The notes beneath the pieces were generated by a model. That model had not been told where the DNA came from. It saw only the letters and a list, made by a program, of their open reading frames with translations, and did no database searches. A stretch of 64,000 nt of DNA. It comes from Bacteroidota bacterium. GTDB taxonomy: Bacteria; Bacteroidota; Bacteroidia; Cytophagales; Microscillaceae. Positions 21,110 through 30,812 of this stretch are shown one piece after another. The position numbers and the translations under genes were made by a program. Each line of letters opens with the position of its first letter. Position 1 is the first letter of the stretch. Where the stretch lies: NCBI GenBank assembly GCA_004293265.1, contig RDXZ01000009.1, positions 1-64,000 on the forward strand, given 5' to 3'.

Positions 21110-21178
21110 CTATTTTGGTGCAAGCGTCCACGCTTGCACCAGTGAGTATTTCGTGTCTACGCTTGCACGAAGTTCAAA
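21110..21178. repeat. Nested palindromic repeat
   Basis: ctattttggtgcaagcgtccacgcttgcaccagtgagtatttcgtgtctacgcttgcacgaagttcaaaatag; outer CTATTTTG/CAAAATAG, inner GGTGCAAGCGT/ACGCTTGCACC. Confidence 0.7.
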
Positions 21179-21208
21179 ATAATAGTTTTATTAACAATAT
21201 CTAAATAG

Positions 21209-22399
21209 TTACGATTTTACTTCCTCAATTACCTCCAAAATTATTTTGCAAGCCCAACGAATTTCATCTTCAGTAATTATCAAAGGAGGAGCAATTCGCA
21301 TCGCATTATCACAATACAAAAACCAATCAGTCATCAGACCTTTTTCCAAACATTTATCAATAATTGCTTTTAAGATTGCAAAATTTTCAAAAACAACTGC
21401 CAACATTAATCCATTTTGCCTTACTTGTTTGATTTTTGAATGTTTTAACAAACTTACAAACAATTGTCCTTTTTGTTCTGCGTCTGCGTATAATTTCTCA
21501 TCTGTGATAACTTCCAAAGATGCCAAAGCCGCCGCACAACAAACAGGATGCCCACCAAAAGTAGTGATATGCCCTAAAATAGGTTTGTTTTTTAATACAC
21601 TCATTATTTCTTGACTGCTTACAAATGCTCCAATTGGCATTCCTCCGCCCATTCCTTTTGCCAAAACCAAAATATCAGGAATAACGTTTATTTTTTCGAA
21701 ACCAAATAAAGTACCTGTTCGTCCAAAACCTGTTTGTACTTCATCAAAAACTAATAAAGTGCCTGTTTGATTACATTTTTGTCTTAATTGCTGAAAATAA
21801 TTTTGACAAGCAGACACAATTCCTGCCTCACCTTGCACTACTTCTATGATAACACAAGCCGTTTTTTCTGTTATTTTATCAATATCACTAAAACTTCCAT
21901 AATGAATTTGAGTAATTTGTGGTAACAATGGTCTAAAATTAGTCTTAAAATTTTCTCCACCACCAATCGAAAGTGAACCTTGCGTAGAGCCGTGATATGC
22001 CTGAAAACAACTAATTATTTCGGTTCGATTTGTAAATTTTTTGGCTAATTTCATCGCTCCTTCTATGGCTTCTGTACCTGAATTGACAAAAAAAATATTT
22101 TGTAAATTTGGAGGCAAAAAATCTGTTATTTTTTTGGCTAATAAAACTTGCGGACTTTGCACAAACTCACCATATACCAAAACGTGCATATATTTGGCGG
22201 CTTGTTCTTGGACTGCTTTCACAACTTTTGGGTGGCAATGCCCTACATTACTCACAGAAATTCCTGCAATCAAGTCTAAATAAGATTTTTTTTCGGGAGT
22301 ATAAAAATACATTCCTTCTGCTCTTTCTATTTCTATTAACAATGGAAAATCAGAAGTTTGAGCAATATTTTGAAGAAAAAGTTGTCGATGTGTCAGCAT
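21209..22399 (-). CDS. Aspartate aminotransferase family (class III, ArgD/RocD-like)
   Basis: GHCHPKVVKAVQEQ, FVNSGTEAIEGAMKLAKKFTNRTEIISCFQAYHGSTQGSLS, VFDEVQTGFGRTG, LAKGMGGGMPIGAF. Confidence 0.9.
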   Translation of the reverse strand: MLTHRQLFLQNIAQTSDFPLLIEIERAEGMYFYTPEKKSYLDLIAGISVSNVGHCHPKVVKAVQEQAAKYMHVLVYGEFVQSPQVLLAKKITDFLPPNLQNIFFVNSGTEAIEGAMKLAKKFTNRTEIISCFQAYHGSTQGSLSIGGGENFKTNFRPLLPQITQIHYGSFSDIDKITEKTACVIIEVVQGEAGIVSACQNYFQQLRQKCNQTGTLLVFDEVQTGFGRTGTLFGFEKINVIPDILVLAKGMGGGMPIGAFVSSQEIMSVLKNKPILGHITTFGGHPVCCAAALASLEVITDEKLYADAEQKGQLFVSLLKHSKIKQVRQNGLMLAVVFENFAILKAIIDKCLEKGLMTDWFLYCDNAMRIAPPLIITEDEIRWACKIILEVIEEVKS

Positions 22400-22500
22400 T
22401 TTTTTTTATAAATATAAATAATGAACCAATTTTTAATATGAGTTGCAAAAAAACGAATAAGTATTAAAACTATTTATTTCAATCTAAAAAATAAGTGAGT

Positions 22501-22630
22501 GCTACAAATGTAATGTTTTTGTCATTTGGAGCGAAGCCAAAAATCTCGTTTTTCGTTTACCAAACGTCATTTAACAAGCAGTTGCTTCACTTCGTTCAGC
22601 AAGACAAAGCATTACATTAACAGCATTACC
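22501..22630 (+). repeat. MITE-like repeat family R2, copy 1
   Basis: gctacaaatgtaatgtttttgtcatttggagcgaagcc...gcagttgcttcacttcgttcagcaagacaaagcattacattaacagcattacc. Confidence 0.8.
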
Positions 22631-22741
22631 AAAATAAATATTTTTTTTTGATATAAACAAAAAAATATTTGCAAAAATAGGTTTCTTTTTTTACTTTTGT
22701 GATAAATTCATAAAATTCATCATTAAAAATTATTAAAAAAA

Positions 22742-23464
22742 ATGTTTACACATTCAGAAATTTCAAAAATTTTATTTTTAGATATCGAAACAGCACGAAA
22801 TACACAATATTTTAAAAAACTCACGCCCGCAATGCAGGAAATGTGGAAACATAAATCACAATTTATCAAAACAGAAAACGAAGATGATACTCCCGAACAA
22901 AAATATTATGAAAGAGCCGCTATTTATGCAGAATTTGGGCGTGTGGTTTGTATTAGCATTGGTTTTGTGCATTTCAAAAAAAATGAAGAGGGCATAGAAG
23001 AAGGAACTATTCATCTAAAATCTTTTTGTAGCGACAACGAAAAACAAATTTTAGAAGATTTTAGACAATTGCTCAATGAAAAATTTAAGGACTGGAAACT
23101 TTGCGCACATAACGGAAAAGAATTTGATTTTCCTTATTTATGTAGGCGTTTTTTGATAAATCAAATCGCCATTCCTTATTCGTTAAATATACAAGGCAAA
23201 AAACCTTGGGAAATTTCACATCTCGACACAATGGAATTATGGAAGTTTGGAGATTATAAAAGTTATACCAAATTAGAACTGCTTTGTAATTTATTTGATA
23301 TTCCTACGCCCAAAGATGATATCGATGGCAGTGAAGTAGGTACTGTTTTTTGGGAAGAAAAAAATTATACTCGTTTGTCCACTTATTGTGAAAAAGATGT
23401 GGTGGCTACTATTCAAGTGTTGTTAAAATATTCTTTGCTTGAATTGGCAAAAGTAAAAGAATAA
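22742..23464 (+). CDS. Predicted 3'-5' exonuclease (PolB-type exonuclease-like, DEDD)
   Basis: ILFLDIETARN, CAHNGKEFDFPYLCRRFL, STYCEKDVVATIQVLLKY. Confidence 0.85.
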   Translation: MFTHSEISKILFLDIETARNTQYFKKLTPAMQEMWKHKSQFIKTENEDDTPEQKYYERAAIYAEFGRVVCISIGFVHFKKNEEGIEEGTIHLKSFCSDNEKQILEDFRQLLNEKFKDWKLCAHNGKEFDFPYLCRRFLINQIAIPYSLNIQGKKPWEISHLDTMELWKFGDYKSYTKLELLCNLFDIPTPKDDIDGSEVGTVFWEEKNYTRLSTYCEKDVVATIQVLLKYSLLELAKVKE

Positions 23465-23541
23465 AACCAAAAAATATACTAACATTTTCTTTTTTACGTT
23501 ACTTCTATTTGTTTTATTGATTATTTTTCCCTATAAAAACT

Positions 23542-24969
23542 ATGAAAAAAACTATTCTATTGCTATTGATTATTATTACTTTTTTTTTCAATCTCAACTT
23601 AAAAGCACAAGAAATAGAAGATAAAAAAACGTTTTATCTTTCCTTAGATTCGGCTTTGAATGAGCCTGATAGAGTAAAATATTTGGACTTGACTTGGCAA
23701 TATTTGATAGAACTCCCCGAAACAATCGGACAACTCAAAAATTTAGAAGTGTTAAATTTGGGCTGGAATAAACTCATTATTTTACCCAAAGAAATTATCA
23801 ATCTACCAAAATTGAAACGTGTGGCTTTGAATGATAATCCAAAATTGAATATGAAAAAAATATTTAGAGTATTGACGCAAATCAAAAACTTAAACGATTT
23901 GAGTATCGGATATTCTAATTTAAAAGATATTCCAGATGAAGTAGCAGGCTTGAAAAGTTTAGAATCTATCGAACTTTTGTGTGATTCTTTGGTAAATACT
24001 GAACACGTTTTTAGTGTATTAGCAGAAATAAAAGGCTTGGAAAGATTAAAATTTCATAGAAATAAAATCAGAAAAATTCACGATAATATTGGTTTATTGA
24101 TGAATTTATCTTATTTAGATTTGAGTAATAACAAATTATCAGCATTGCCCGAAAAACTTATCAAACTCAAAAAAGTCCGCGAATTATATTTACATACCAA
24201 CGAATTGACAGAAGTTCCTAATAGTATTACTAATATGAAAGATTTAATTATTTTGGATATTCATAACAATCGTTTGTCTGATATTTCTTCACGAATTGCT
24301 TATTTTCCTAATTTACAAAGATTAGATTTGAGTGAAAATAGTTTGGCAGAGGTTTCATCAAGATTATTCACTTTAAAAAGTCTAAAATCATTGAATATTT
24401 CTCGCAATGACATCAAAGAATTGCCGTCAAGCATTGCATTATTAAACAAATTAGAAGAATTAAATTTGAGTTATAACAGCCTTTCAGATTTGCCCGCAGG
24501 TTTGGATAGAATCAAAACATTGAAAAGTTTAGAAATTGCAAGTAATCCAAAAATTAATTTTTTACGATTTTTTCAACAAAATAACAAAGGTTTTTCGAGG
24601 CTTGATTATTTAGATTTATCAAACAATAAATTAGATTCACTTTCGGGGCGAATAAGCCAGATAGAACATTTAAGAGCATTAAAACTATCTAATAATTCTC
24701 TCACGCATATACCTGAGAGTATGGGCGAGATGCGAGATTTGAAAGAATTAGATTTAGGTGGCAACGCTTTTCGTGAATTTCCAACACCTGTAATGGCGAT
24801 GATGAATTTAGAAAAATTGGTTTTAGATTTTAATAAAGTGGCTTATATTCCTGAGGATATTGCTAAAATGAAACAATTAAAAGAAATTTCTTTGCGGTAT
24901 AATCCATTGCCTGAAAAAGAAGTGGATAAAATTCGGACTTTATTGCCACAGGTAAAAATTATTCGCTAA
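23542..24969 (+). CDS. Secreted leucine-rich repeat protein
   Basis: Signal peptide plus many LxxLxLxxNxLxxLPxxIxxLxx repeats. Confidence 0.9.
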   Translation: MKKTILLLLIIITFFFNLNLKAQEIEDKKTFYLSLDSALNEPDRVKYLDLTWQYLIELPETIGQLKNLEVLNLGWNKLIILPKEIINLPKLKRVALNDNPKLNMKKIFRVLTQIKNLNDLSIGYSNLKDIPDEVAGLKSLESIELLCDSLVNTEHVFSVLAEIKGLERLKFHRNKIRKIHDNIGLLMNLSYLDLSNNKLSALPEKLIKLKKVRELYLHTNELTEVPNSITNMKDLIILDIHNNRLSDISSRIAYFPNLQRLDLSENSLAEVSSRLFTLKSLKSLNISRNDIKELPSSIALLNKLEELNLSYNSLSDLPAGLDRIKTLKSLEIASNPKINFLRFFQQNNKGFSRLDYLDLSNNKLDSLSGRISQIEHLRALKLSNNSLTHIPESMGEMRDLKELDLGGNAFREFPTPVMAMMNLEKLVLDFNKVAYIPEDIAKMKQLKEISLRYNPLPEKEVDKIRTLLPQVKIIR

Positions 24970-25002
24970 AAAAAATTATATATTTAAAAAAAAAACAAAA
25001 TT

Positions 25003-25542
25003 ATGTTTAAGCCTGATGTTATTTTTGCTCAAATTGAAAAAAGTTTGGATAGTTATGTAAAAAATTTAGATAATTATTCTGATAATCAATTTTATTTTAA
25101 ATCTTCGCCTGAAATATGGTCTTTGGGACAAATGTATGCACATCTGGTTTCGAGTCATAGTTTTTTTATTTATCATATCAACAATTGTTTGCAAAAAAGA
25201 AAAGGGCAAGAAGGAGGAGAAAAAAATGAATTTGGAACAAAAATTTTAATTAAAAATAGTTTTCCACCTATCAAAATTTCTATTCCTGATGCTTGGAAAG
25301 GTGAAGAACCAATCGCTAAAACGATTCAAGAATACAAAGATATTTTTCCAACAATGAAAAATAACATGAAAAATATATTAGAAAACATCAAAAATGATGA
25401 CCAATCCTATAAAACTTTGCACGTGGCGGCAGGTTGGTTGAGTGCAGTAGAATGGTTGCAAGTCGCTGATATGCACCTTCGACACCATTTTAGACAACGA
25501 GATGAGTTAGAAACAACCAGTAAAAATTTGTTATCTACTTAG
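25003..25542 (+). CDS. DinB family protein
   Basis: FYFKSSPEIWSLGQMYAHLVSSHSFFIYH...LQVADMHLRHHFRQRDEL. Confidence 0.8.
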   Translation: MFKPDVIFAQIEKSLDSYVKNLDNYSDNQFYFKSSPEIWSLGQMYAHLVSSHSFFIYHINNCLQKRKGQEGGEKNEFGTKILIKNSFPPIKISIPDAWKGEEPIAKTIQEYKDIFPTMKNNMKNILENIKNDDQSYKTLHVAAGWLSAVEWLQVADMHLRHHFRQRDELETTSKNLLST

Positions 25543-25562
25543 TAGATATAAATTTAATGTAA

Positions 25563-25608
25563 TATGTTAGAACTTTCCAAAAATTTAGAATTTTTGGAAA
25601 GTTTTGGT
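25563..25608. repeat. Palindrome family R4, copy 2
   Basis: gaactttccaaaaatttagaatttttggaaagttt. Confidence 0.7.
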
Positions 25609-25701
25609 ACAAAAATATATTTTTATACCAAAATCAATGTAAAAAATAAAAAAAGTATTAACTTTGCGACCTAAAAATCCATTAAAAAATACTTTAAAAT
25701 C

Positions 25702-28700
25702 ATGTCAAAAGAATACAATCCAAAAGAAATAGAAAATAAGTGGCAACAATATTGGCAGGAAAATAATATTTATCAAGTTGAAAATCAATCAGATAAACCA
25801 AAATATTATGTATTAGATATGTTTCCTTATCCGTCAGGTGCGGGTTTGCACGTGGGGCATCCGTTAGGATATATTGCCACTGATATTTTTTCTCGCTATA
25901 AAAAAATGCAAGGTTTTAATGTTTTGCATCCGATGGGTTTTGATTCTTTTGGACTTCCTGCCGAACAATATGCAATCGAAACAGGGCAACACCCTGCTAT
26001 CACCACTGAAAATAATATTAAAACCTTTAAAAATCAATTATCAAAAATAGGTTTTAATTACGATAAAAATACAGAAATTCAGACTTCGAGTGCTGCTTAT
26101 TATCGTTGGACACAATGGATTTTTGGGCAATTATTCAATGCTTATTTTGATAAAAAAACACAAAAAGCAGAAGAAATTAGTACATTGATTGATGCTTTTG
26201 AAAAAAATGGCAATCAAAATATTGAGGCTGTTTGCAATGAAAATACACCTATTTTTTCAGCAGAAGAATGGAAAAATAAAACTCAATCAGAAAAACAATC
26301 GATTTTATTGAATTATCGTTTGGCTTTTATTGCTGAAGCGACAGTGAATTGGTGTCCTGCTTTGGGAATGGTGTTGGCAAATGACGAGGTAAAAGACGGA
26401 CTTTCGGAGCGTGGCGGACACCCCGTAGAACGCAAAAAAATGAAACAATGGATGATGAGAATTACGGCTTATGCGGATAGATTGTTGGAGAATTTGGAAA
26501 ATTTAGATTGGTCGGAGGCTGTCAAAGAAATGCAAAGAAATTGGATAGGAAAGTCTATAGGTTGTGAAATTGATTTTAACCTCACCCCCTTGCCCCCTCT
26601 CCACTTGGAGAGGGGGAATATTCAGACTTCAAATCAGTCTGTTTATTATCCAAATCTATTTACAACAGAGCCTGAAAAATGGAAATATTTGAAAGAATTA
26701 GCACGAAACCACCGCAAAAACTCAACAGAAGCAGAAAATATTTTGTGGCAAGAGTTAAGAAATCAAAAATTAGGTTTCAAAATTAGAAGGCAACACGCTA
26801 TTGAAGATTTTATTGTCGATTTTGTTTCTTTGGAAAAAAAATTGGTCATCGAAGTAGATGGCGAATATCATAATGAAAAAGAACAAAAAGAATATGATAA
26901 TTTTAGAACTTGGACATTACAAAATACAGGTTTTAATGAAATTCGTTTTACAAATGATGAAGTTTTAAATGATTTGAACAATGTATTAGAAAAAATTAAA
27001 AATAGATTAAAAAATAATAACAGCAAAATAACAATCCCCTCTCCAAATGGAGAGGGGGCAGGGGGTGAGGTTCAAAAACTGACCGCCTTTACTACCCGCA
27101 TCGACACTATTTTTGGCGTTTCTTACCTTGTGCTTGCTCCCGAACACGAAATTATACCAATACTAACCACCGAAACACAAAAAGAAGAAGTTGAAAAATA
27201 TGTTCATTGGGCAAAAAATAGGTCAGAATTAGAAAGACAATCAGAAGTAAAAAATGTTTCAGGCGTATTCACAGGAAGCTATGTTATCAATCCATTTAAC
27301 CAAGAAAAAATACCAATTTGGGTGGCTGATTATGTGTTGGCAGGTTATGGAACAGGCGTTGTGATGGGCGTTCCAAGTTCTGATGAAAGAGATTTTAGAT
27401 TTGCAAAGCATTTTAATTTACCAATCCGTTTGGTGATAGAAGGCACAGAAGAAATGGAAAATCCAACCGAAAAAAAATATGGAAAAATGATAAATTCCGA
27501 TTTTTTGAATGGATTGGATACAAAAGATGCCATCAAAAAAGCCATCGAATTTGTTGAAAATCAAGACATTGGACAATCAAAAGTGAATTTTCGTTTGCGT
27601 GATGCCGCGTTTAGTCGTCAAAGATATTGGGGCGAGCCGATGCCTATTTATTATAAAGATGGATTGCCTTGTTTGGTTGATGAAAGTGATTTGCCTTTGT
27701 TATTGCCTGAAATTAACGAATACAAACCAACTGCTGACGGCGAGCCACCTTTGGCAAGAGCAAAAAATTGGACATATAAAGGTTATCCACTCGAAACAAC
27801 CACAATGCCCGGCTGGGCAGGTTCATCTTGGTATTTTTTGAGGTATATGGATAGTCAAAATCAAGATATATTTGCTTCAAAACAAGCCACAGATTATTGG
27901 AATCAGGTTGATTTGTATGTGGGAGGAACAGAACACGCAGTCGGGCATTTGTTATATTCGCGTTTTTGGACAAATTTTTTGGCGGATAGAGGTTTTATTT
28001 CTTTCCAAGAACCATTCAAAAAAATGATAAATCAAGGAATGATTCAGGGGCAATCGGCTTTGATGTATCGTTTGAAAAATCAAGATACTTTTATCTCTTG
28101 GAATTTAAGAAAAAATTATAAAGAAGAAGAATTGCAAGAATTGCATGTAGATGTCAATATTGTTGAAAACAATGTTTTGAACATTGAATTATTTAAAAAA
28201 TGGAGAAGCGAAAACGAAAATGCTACTTTTTTGTTGGAAGATGATAAATTTATATGCGGTTCACAAGTCGAAAAAATGTCAAAACGTTGGTACAATGTAG
28301 TCAATCCTGATGATGTGATTGAAAAATATAGTGCAGATACTTTGCGTTTATACGAAATGTTTTTGGGACCTTTGGAGCAATACAAGCCTTGGAGTATGCA
28401 AGGCATTGATGGTTGTCATAAATTTTTGAAACGTTTGTGGCGTTTGTTTTATGACAATGAAGGCAATATCCAACTCACAGACGAAACCGCAAATCCTGCT
28501 GAATTGAAGGCTTTGCATAAATGTATCAAAGGTGTGAGAGAAGATTTAGACCGCTATTCGTTTAATACACCTGTGAGTAAATTTATGATTTTGGTAACTG
28601 AATTGATAGAATTAAAATGTCATAAAAAATCAATTTTAGAAAGTTTTTTACGCTTGTTAGTGCCTTACACGCCACATATTTGCGAAGAACTTTGGCAAAA

Positions 28701-28959
28701 TGGATTGGGTTATTCATCAAGTATTTATCATTCAGAATTTCCTATTTTCGAAGAAAAATATTTGACTGAAAATGATTATAGTTATCCTATTCAAATCAAC
28801 GGAAAAATGAGAGGCAATGTTACATTTCCACTCGATTTATCAAAAGAAGAAATTGAAAAAATGATAGTTGAAAACGAACTTGTCCAAAAATATTTAGAAG
28901 GCAATGTTCCTAAAAAAGTAATCATTGTTCCTAAAAAAATTATAAATATTGTGTTATAA
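25702..28959 (+). CDS. leuS: Leucyl-tRNA synthetase with in-frame DUF559 domain insertion in the CP1 editing domain
   Basis: MFPYPSGAGLHVGHPLGY (HIGH region), KMSKRWYNVVNPDD (KMSKS), LTAFTTRIDTIFGVSYL editing core; 1085 aa = about 921 aa LeuRS + about 164 aa insert. Confidence 0.97.
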   Translation: MSKEYNPKEIENKWQQYWQENNIYQVENQSDKPKYYVLDMFPYPSGAGLHVGHPLGYIATDIFSRYKKMQGFNVLHPMGFDSFGLPAEQYAIETGQHPAITTENNIKTFKNQLSKIGFNYDKNTEIQTSSAAYYRWTQWIFGQLFNAYFDKKTQKAEEISTLIDAFEKNGNQNIEAVCNENTPIFSAEEWKNKTQSEKQSILLNYRLAFIAEATVNWCPALGMVLANDEVKDGLSERGGHPVERKKMKQWMMRITAYADRLLENLENLDWSEAVKEMQRNWIGKSIGCEIDFNLTPLPPLHLERGNIQTSNQSVYYPNLFTTEPEKWKYLKELARNHRKNSTEAENILWQELRNQKLGFKIRRQHAIEDFIVDFVSLEKKLVIEVDGEYHNEKEQKEYDNFRTWTLQNTGFNEIRFTNDEVLNDLNNVLEKIKNRLKNNNSKITIPSPNGEGAGGEVQKLTAFTTRIDTIFGVSYLVLAPEHEIIPILTTETQKEEVEKYVHWAKNRSELERQSEVKNVSGVFTGSYVINPFNQEKIPIWVADYVLAGYGTGVVMGVPSSDERDFRFAKHFNLPIRLVIEGTEEMENPTEKKYGKMINSDFLNGLDTKDAIKKAIEFVENQDIGQSKVNFRLRDAAFSRQRYWGEPMPIYYKDGLPCLVDESDLPLLLPEINEYKPTADGEPPLARAKNWTYKGYPLETTTMPGWAGSSWYFLRYMDSQNQDIFASKQATDYWNQVDLYVGGTEHAVGHLLYSRFWTNFLADRGFISFQEPFKKMINQGMIQGQSALMYRLKNQDTFISWNLRKNYKEEELQELHVDVNIVENNVLNIELFKKWRSENENATFLLEDDKFICGSQVEKMSKRWYNVVNPDDVIEKYSADTLRLYEMFLGPLEQYKPWSMQGIDGCHKFLKRLWRLFYDNEGNIQLTDETANPAELKALHKCIKGVREDLDRYSFNTPVSKFMILVTELIELKCHKKSILESFLRLLVPYTPHICEELWQNGLGYSSSIYHSEFPIFEEKYLTENDYSYPIQINGKMRGNVTFPLDLSKEEIEKMIVENELVQKYLEGNVPKKVIIVPKKIINIVL
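26579..27071 (+). mobile_element. Palindrome-bounded in-frame insertion encoding DUF559 (PD-(D/E)XK/Vsr-like) nuclease domain
   Basis: Arms cctcacccccttgccccctctccacttggagaggggg (about 26580-26616) and cccctctccaaatggagagggggcagggggtgagg (27036-27070) are inverted repeats; between them ...ARNHRKNSTEAENILWQELRNQKLGFKIRRQHAIEDFIVDFVSLEKKLVIEVDGEYHNEKEQKEYDNFR... Confidence 0.9.
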
Positions 28960-28987
28960 TCTATTATTCACTATTTTTTAAAAATAT

Positions 28988-29776
28988 ATGCAAAAGTTTG
29001 AAAATATAATCAAAACTATTTTTGGTGTGGGAATTTCTGTTGCAATTTTATTATTGTTATTGAATTTCTCAAAAATTGAAATAGGAAATGTAATGGATTG
29101 GGCGATTGGTTTTGGCATATTTGCGTGGCTTCTTGTGATTACTACCATTCCTTGGGATATTTATTTTGAGGCAAATAGCGTACTAAATCACGCGGCATTA
29201 TCTAAAAAAAAGGAAATTAGTTTTGATGAAAAAGAATTAATTTACGTCAAAAAAGTTGCTTTTAATGCTTTGTGGATTGCGGTTTTGATACATATTATTT
29301 CTGCGATAGTGCTTTATTTGATAGCCCATTTCAAAATTAGTGTTTTGGGTTATTATGGAAGTGGTGCTTCTGTGTTATTGACTTTTTTAAGACCTTCTGT
29401 CCGATTTTATCAATATATTTCAGAAAGATTGTCTAATATTGGCTTTGAGGCACAATATCCGCGAGATGATGTAAGAGAATTATCTAATAAAGTTACTATT
29501 TTAGAACAATCTTTGTTGGAATTAGGAGCATTTTTAGATGAAGGAAAAGAAGATTCTTGGATTTTTAGACAAAATAAATTCACTGAAAAACACGAGCAAG
29601 ATATTAAACTTTTACAAAAAAAACTCGCTTATTTGCAAGAATTGTTGGAGCAACAAAGCGAAAGAATATCAAGAGAAACCCAAAATGCTATCGCAGAAAT
29701 CAATCGCGATGGCAAATTTGTGGATAAATTTGTAGAAAACTTAGTAGAAATTATCAGATTTATCAAAAAAGTTTAA
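28988..29776 (+). CDS. Hypothetical membrane protein with C-terminal coiled coil
   Basis: TM segments then TILEQSLLELGAFL...LLQKKLAYLQELLEQQSERISRE. Confidence 0.6.
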   Translation: MQKFENIIKTIFGVGISVAILLLLLNFSKIEIGNVMDWAIGFGIFAWLLVITTIPWDIYFEANSVLNHAALSKKKEISFDEKELIYVKKVAFNALWIAVLIHIISAIVLYLIAHFKISVLGYYGSGASVLLTFLRPSVRFYQYISERLSNIGFEAQYPRDDVRELSNKVTILEQSLLELGAFLDEGKEDSWIFRQNKFTEKHEQDIKLLQKKLAYLQELLEQQSERISRETQNAIAEINRDGKFVDKFVENLVEIIRFIKKV

Positions 29777-29814
29777 AAATCAGTAACTATTTGGGTAAGT
29801 TAATAATGATTATT

Positions 29815-30012
29815 ATATATCTCAGAAAGCGGTTTTAAGGTTTTAAACCTATAAATTCTTTAAAAGACTTTATAGGTTTAATATATTGATAATCAATGAT
29901 TTATAATCAATAAAATAATTTAGGCAACTTCTATAGAGATTTAACTTCAATAACCCCGCGTGAAACGCGGAGAAATCGAGAAACATTATCTTAAAACCAC
30001 TTTTAGAAGTAT
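29815..30012 (-). repeat. Interspersed repeat family R3, copy 2, carrying nested palindromes
   Basis: Reverse complement tatatacttctaaaagtggttttaag...tctccgcgtttcacgcggggttattgaagttaaatctctatagaagttgcctaaa aligns to copy 1; also holds aaacctataaa/tttataggttt and ttgataatcaa palindromes. Confidence 0.7.
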
Positions 30013-30020
30013 ATATTCAA

Positions 30021-30806
30021 TTATTTTCCTTTATAATTTGGTTTTTTCTTTTGTACAAAAGCCATTACTCCTTCAATAAAATCATCAGTTTTAAAATTTA
30101 CTGCTTGACTTGTTGCTTCAGTTTCTAAGGCTTCGGCTAAAGTTCTTTTTTCTGCCTCTCTAAGATTGATTTTTGTTTGTTGTATGGCAATATATGCTCC
30201 CTTAGCAATATGTTCGGCAATTTTTTGCACATAATCATCAATCTCATTTTCAGCCACTATATTATTGACCATACCTAATTGATGAACTTCTTTGCCTGTT
30301 AGTTTTGCGGCAGTTGTCATCAATTCAAAGGCTTTTTGGTAACCGACAGATTTTACCAAATAATAAGAACCACCACCATCACTCGAAAGCCCAATATTTG
30401 TAAATATTTGACTAAACATAGATTCGGGAGTAGCAAAAGTCATATCACAGGCTAAGGCAAAATTTGCTCCCACGCCTGCGGCAACTCCTTTGACTTTGGC
30501 AATAAAAGGAATATTTAATTCCCTGATTTTCAAAGAAATAGGATTTATTTTGGTACGTAAATAAGTAGTAATGTCATATTCTTTTGGATTGAGCAACATC
30601 GTGCTATCCACCAAATCTGCTCCACTACAAAAATTTCCGTCTGCTCCTGTCAAAATAACAACTCTTGTGCCGTCATTTTCACATTCATCAATTTTTTCTT
30701 TTAATAGCAATAAAGTACTTTGACTTACTGCATTTTTGGCTTTGGGGTGATTGATAGTAATGGTTTTAATTTTATACTCATCAACGCTTACTAAGATTTT
30801 TTCCAT
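30021..30806 (-). CDS. Enoyl-CoA hydratase/isomerase family
   Basis: TINHPKAKNAVSQSTLLLLKE, LTGADGNFCSGADLVD, GVAAGVGANFALACDMTFATPESMFSQIFTNIGLSSDGGGSYYL. Confidence 0.92.
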   Translation of the reverse strand: MEKILVSVDEYKIKTITINHPKAKNAVSQSTLLLLKEKIDECENDGTRVVILTGADGNFCSGADLVDSTMLLNPKEYDITTYLRTKINPISLKIRELNIPFIAKVKGVAAGVGANFALACDMTFATPESMFSQIFTNIGLSSDGGGSYYLVKSVGYQKAFELMTTAAKLTGKEVHQLGMVNNIVAENEIDDYVQKIAEHIAKGAYIAIQQTKINLREAEKRTLAEALETEATSQAVNFKTDDFIEGVMAFVQKKKPNYKGK

Positions 30807-30812
30807 TATTGA

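Noticed and set aside
23542-24969. LRR protein as defence receptor
   Set aside because: Has a signal peptide and only LRRs, no NTPase or effector domain; better regarded as an ordinary secreted LRR protein.
26579-27071. Intein or intron in leuS
   Set aside because: No splice-block residues (N-terminal C/S/T, C-terminal HN-C/S/T) and no group I/II intron features; the reading frame stays open with a DUF559 core, so a translated insertion is simpler.
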